Origin: a virus
Length of the DNA stretch: 64,000 nt
IMG/VR virus record: IMGVR_UViG_3300025732_000030
Coordinates: 1-64,000 of that record
Strand: one strand, 5' to 3'
Position numbers and translations under genes: made by a program. Below are positions 63,124 to 64,000 of this stretch, piece after piece. The notes beneath the pieces are model-generated. The model was not told the DNA's origin and did not search any database. It saw only the letters and a list, made by a program, of their open reading frames with translations. Position 1 is the first letter of the stretch. Each line of letters begins with the position of its first letter.

Positions 63124-64000
63124 TTGTTTTCTCTATTTGATTGTTATTTGATTCTTCTTCAGGGCTCCCTTGTTCTGCACTTAACTCTTCTTCTAATGCT
63201 ATTAACTCTGACTTAAGTTCAGCTCTTTGAATATTAGTTATTGCAGCTTCTATGAGTTCATCAGTAACTGTATCATCTATTGTAGCTGTGACCTCAAGAG
63301 TGCTGTCTTCTTCTGGATTAATTAAATTTAGAGAAGTTATATTAAGCTTATCAAGATATTCTGGGTTAATAGTAACTTCTTTAATTTGAAAAACATCATT
63401 ATACACAATATTTCTATGAATATCATCACTATATTCTTGGTATAATCTTTTGATCATATCTAGTGTAAGTAATCCTTTTTCCTCAATCTGTTTTATAATA
63501 TTATCAGAATTTCTACGTCCAAGATCTCTTGGTGCCCATCCAAAATAACTAAGCAGAGACTTAAAGTTTACATGGTTTCTAGTATGAGAATTAGATATTA
63601 TATTACTATAATCACTTAATAACATCTGCAAATAGAGTATGCTATTGTCATAATGAGAATTAGCCATAATTTCCATAGCAAGTACATGATTATCACGATC
63701 AGTACTTTCAAACATATTTTTCAGTTGTTCATATACTATATCATCTATTACAGTAGAATCTTCACCATTTATTTTAGTAAGTAATTCTGACTCATGATAA
63801 ATAGGTTTACTTTGCATAGCATTATAAACATCCTGATACTCTGGTTCAATGCCATATATATATGAACTAGTGTAATCAATAGCAGTATCATTAGAAAGAA
63901 TGTTTCTCATGTCTTGCCAATCTGAACAAATTGTTGTAGCACCTGAACCAGTAATAGCTGTTTCTAGTCTTTCAATATAAAATTCATCAGTGCAAATATT
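63098..64000 (-). CDS. Open-ended protein with acidic aromatic tail (partial)
   Basis: The frame stays open to the window edge. Thirty codons upstream of the ATG at 63910 read NICTDEFYIERLETAITGSG and on without a stop, so the true start is outside and at least 300 residues belong to it. The visible part is mostly helical (DIVYEQLKNMFESTDRDNHV, YLQMLLSDYSNI), with a domain holding GWAPRDLGRRNSDNIIKQIE and an acidic, Glu-rich C-terminal region ending NGDDFEWF. The tail resembles the SSB-type end of the DUF932-like gene. I do not recognise the family; a replication role is suggested by position. Confidence 0.7.
   Translation of the reverse strand, partial: NICTDEFYIERLETAITGSGATTICSDWQDMRNILSNDTAIDYTSSYIYGIEPEYQDVYNAMQSKPIYHESELLTKINGEDSTVIDDIVYEQLKNMFESTDRDNHVLAMEIMANSHYDNSILYLQMLLSDYSNIISNSHTRNHVNFKSLLSYFGWAPRDLGRRNSDNIIKQIEEKGLLTLDMIKRLYQEYSDDIHRNIVYNDVFQIKEVTINPEYLDKLNITSLNLINPEEDSTLEVTATIDDTVTDELIEAAITNIQRAELKSELIALEEELSAEQGSPEEESNNNQIEKTNGDDFEWF

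Noticed and set aside
1-64000. Reassigned stop codon, as in some crAss-like phages
   Set aside because: TAG ends genes at 1637, 13153 and (minus strand) 62107, TGA ends genes at 10749 and 11451, and TAA ends most others. All large genes are intact under the standard code.
1-64000. tRNA genes, integrase or insertion sequences
   Set aside because: Gaps are too short for tRNAs (none above about 120 bases), and no recombinase or transposase motif was seen in any frame read.

Overview
The window is part of the genome of a crAss-like tailed phage (Crassvirales-type), almost certainly infecting a member of the Bacteroidota. The DNA is AT-rich and densely coding, with genes that overlap or sit a few bases apart, A-rich leaders and few Shine-Dalgarno sites. 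The strongest evidence is a 4,207-residue protein with the active-site signature DFDVD in the sequence context typical of the crAss-like virion RNA polymerase. Supporting it are a ring/muzzle tail module and a run of giant late proteins. TAA, TGA and TAG all end genes here, so no stop codon looks reassigned. No tRNA, CRISPR array, integrase or insertion sequence was seen. All family names come from reading the sequence and from memory of the families; no database search was run.

Plus strand, 1-57676, is the late (virion) module. It opens with the end of a gene, possibly the major capsid protein, closed by a strong terminator. Next come a conserved 341-residue protein, a nest of nine small lysine-rich genes (1239-3253), a ring/connector candidate and a Dps-like helical protein. 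An abundant-looking 541-residue structural protein with its own terminator follows. Then come appendage genes: a 186-residue protein, a 52-residue zinc-ribbon-like protein, a cysteine-rich beta-repeat protein, a fibre and a small protein sharing the fibre's N-terminal module. After a terminator and promoter come three ring/connector proteins and the 1,819-residue muzzle. Seven large proteins then complete the module: cargo or ejection proteins of 1,045, 1,340, 881, 504, 774 and 2,142 residues, the RNA polymerase giant and a final 2,066-residue protein.

The large proteins carry domains that suggest a payload sent into the host with the DNA. There are four HExxH zincin motifs, one likely and one possible ADP-ribosyltransferase fold, a NADAR-like ADP-ribose-processing domain, a PD-(D/E)XK nuclease, a P-loop, a LysM repeat and a late transmembrane segment.

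Minus strand, 64000-57692, is a replication module. In order of transcription it holds an open-ended protein with an acidic aromatic tail, a Cas4/RecB-like nuclease, two unrecognised proteins, a family B DNA polymerase with proofreading motifs, a DUF932-like protein with an SSB-like acidic tail, and a 63-residue protein. The two modules converge at a bidirectional terminator at 57681-57709. Two minus-strand intergenic hairpins keep nearly the same 12-base loop on unrelated stems, and a TTTTTAGTATATT-type motif recurs before late genes. Both look like phage-specific control elements.
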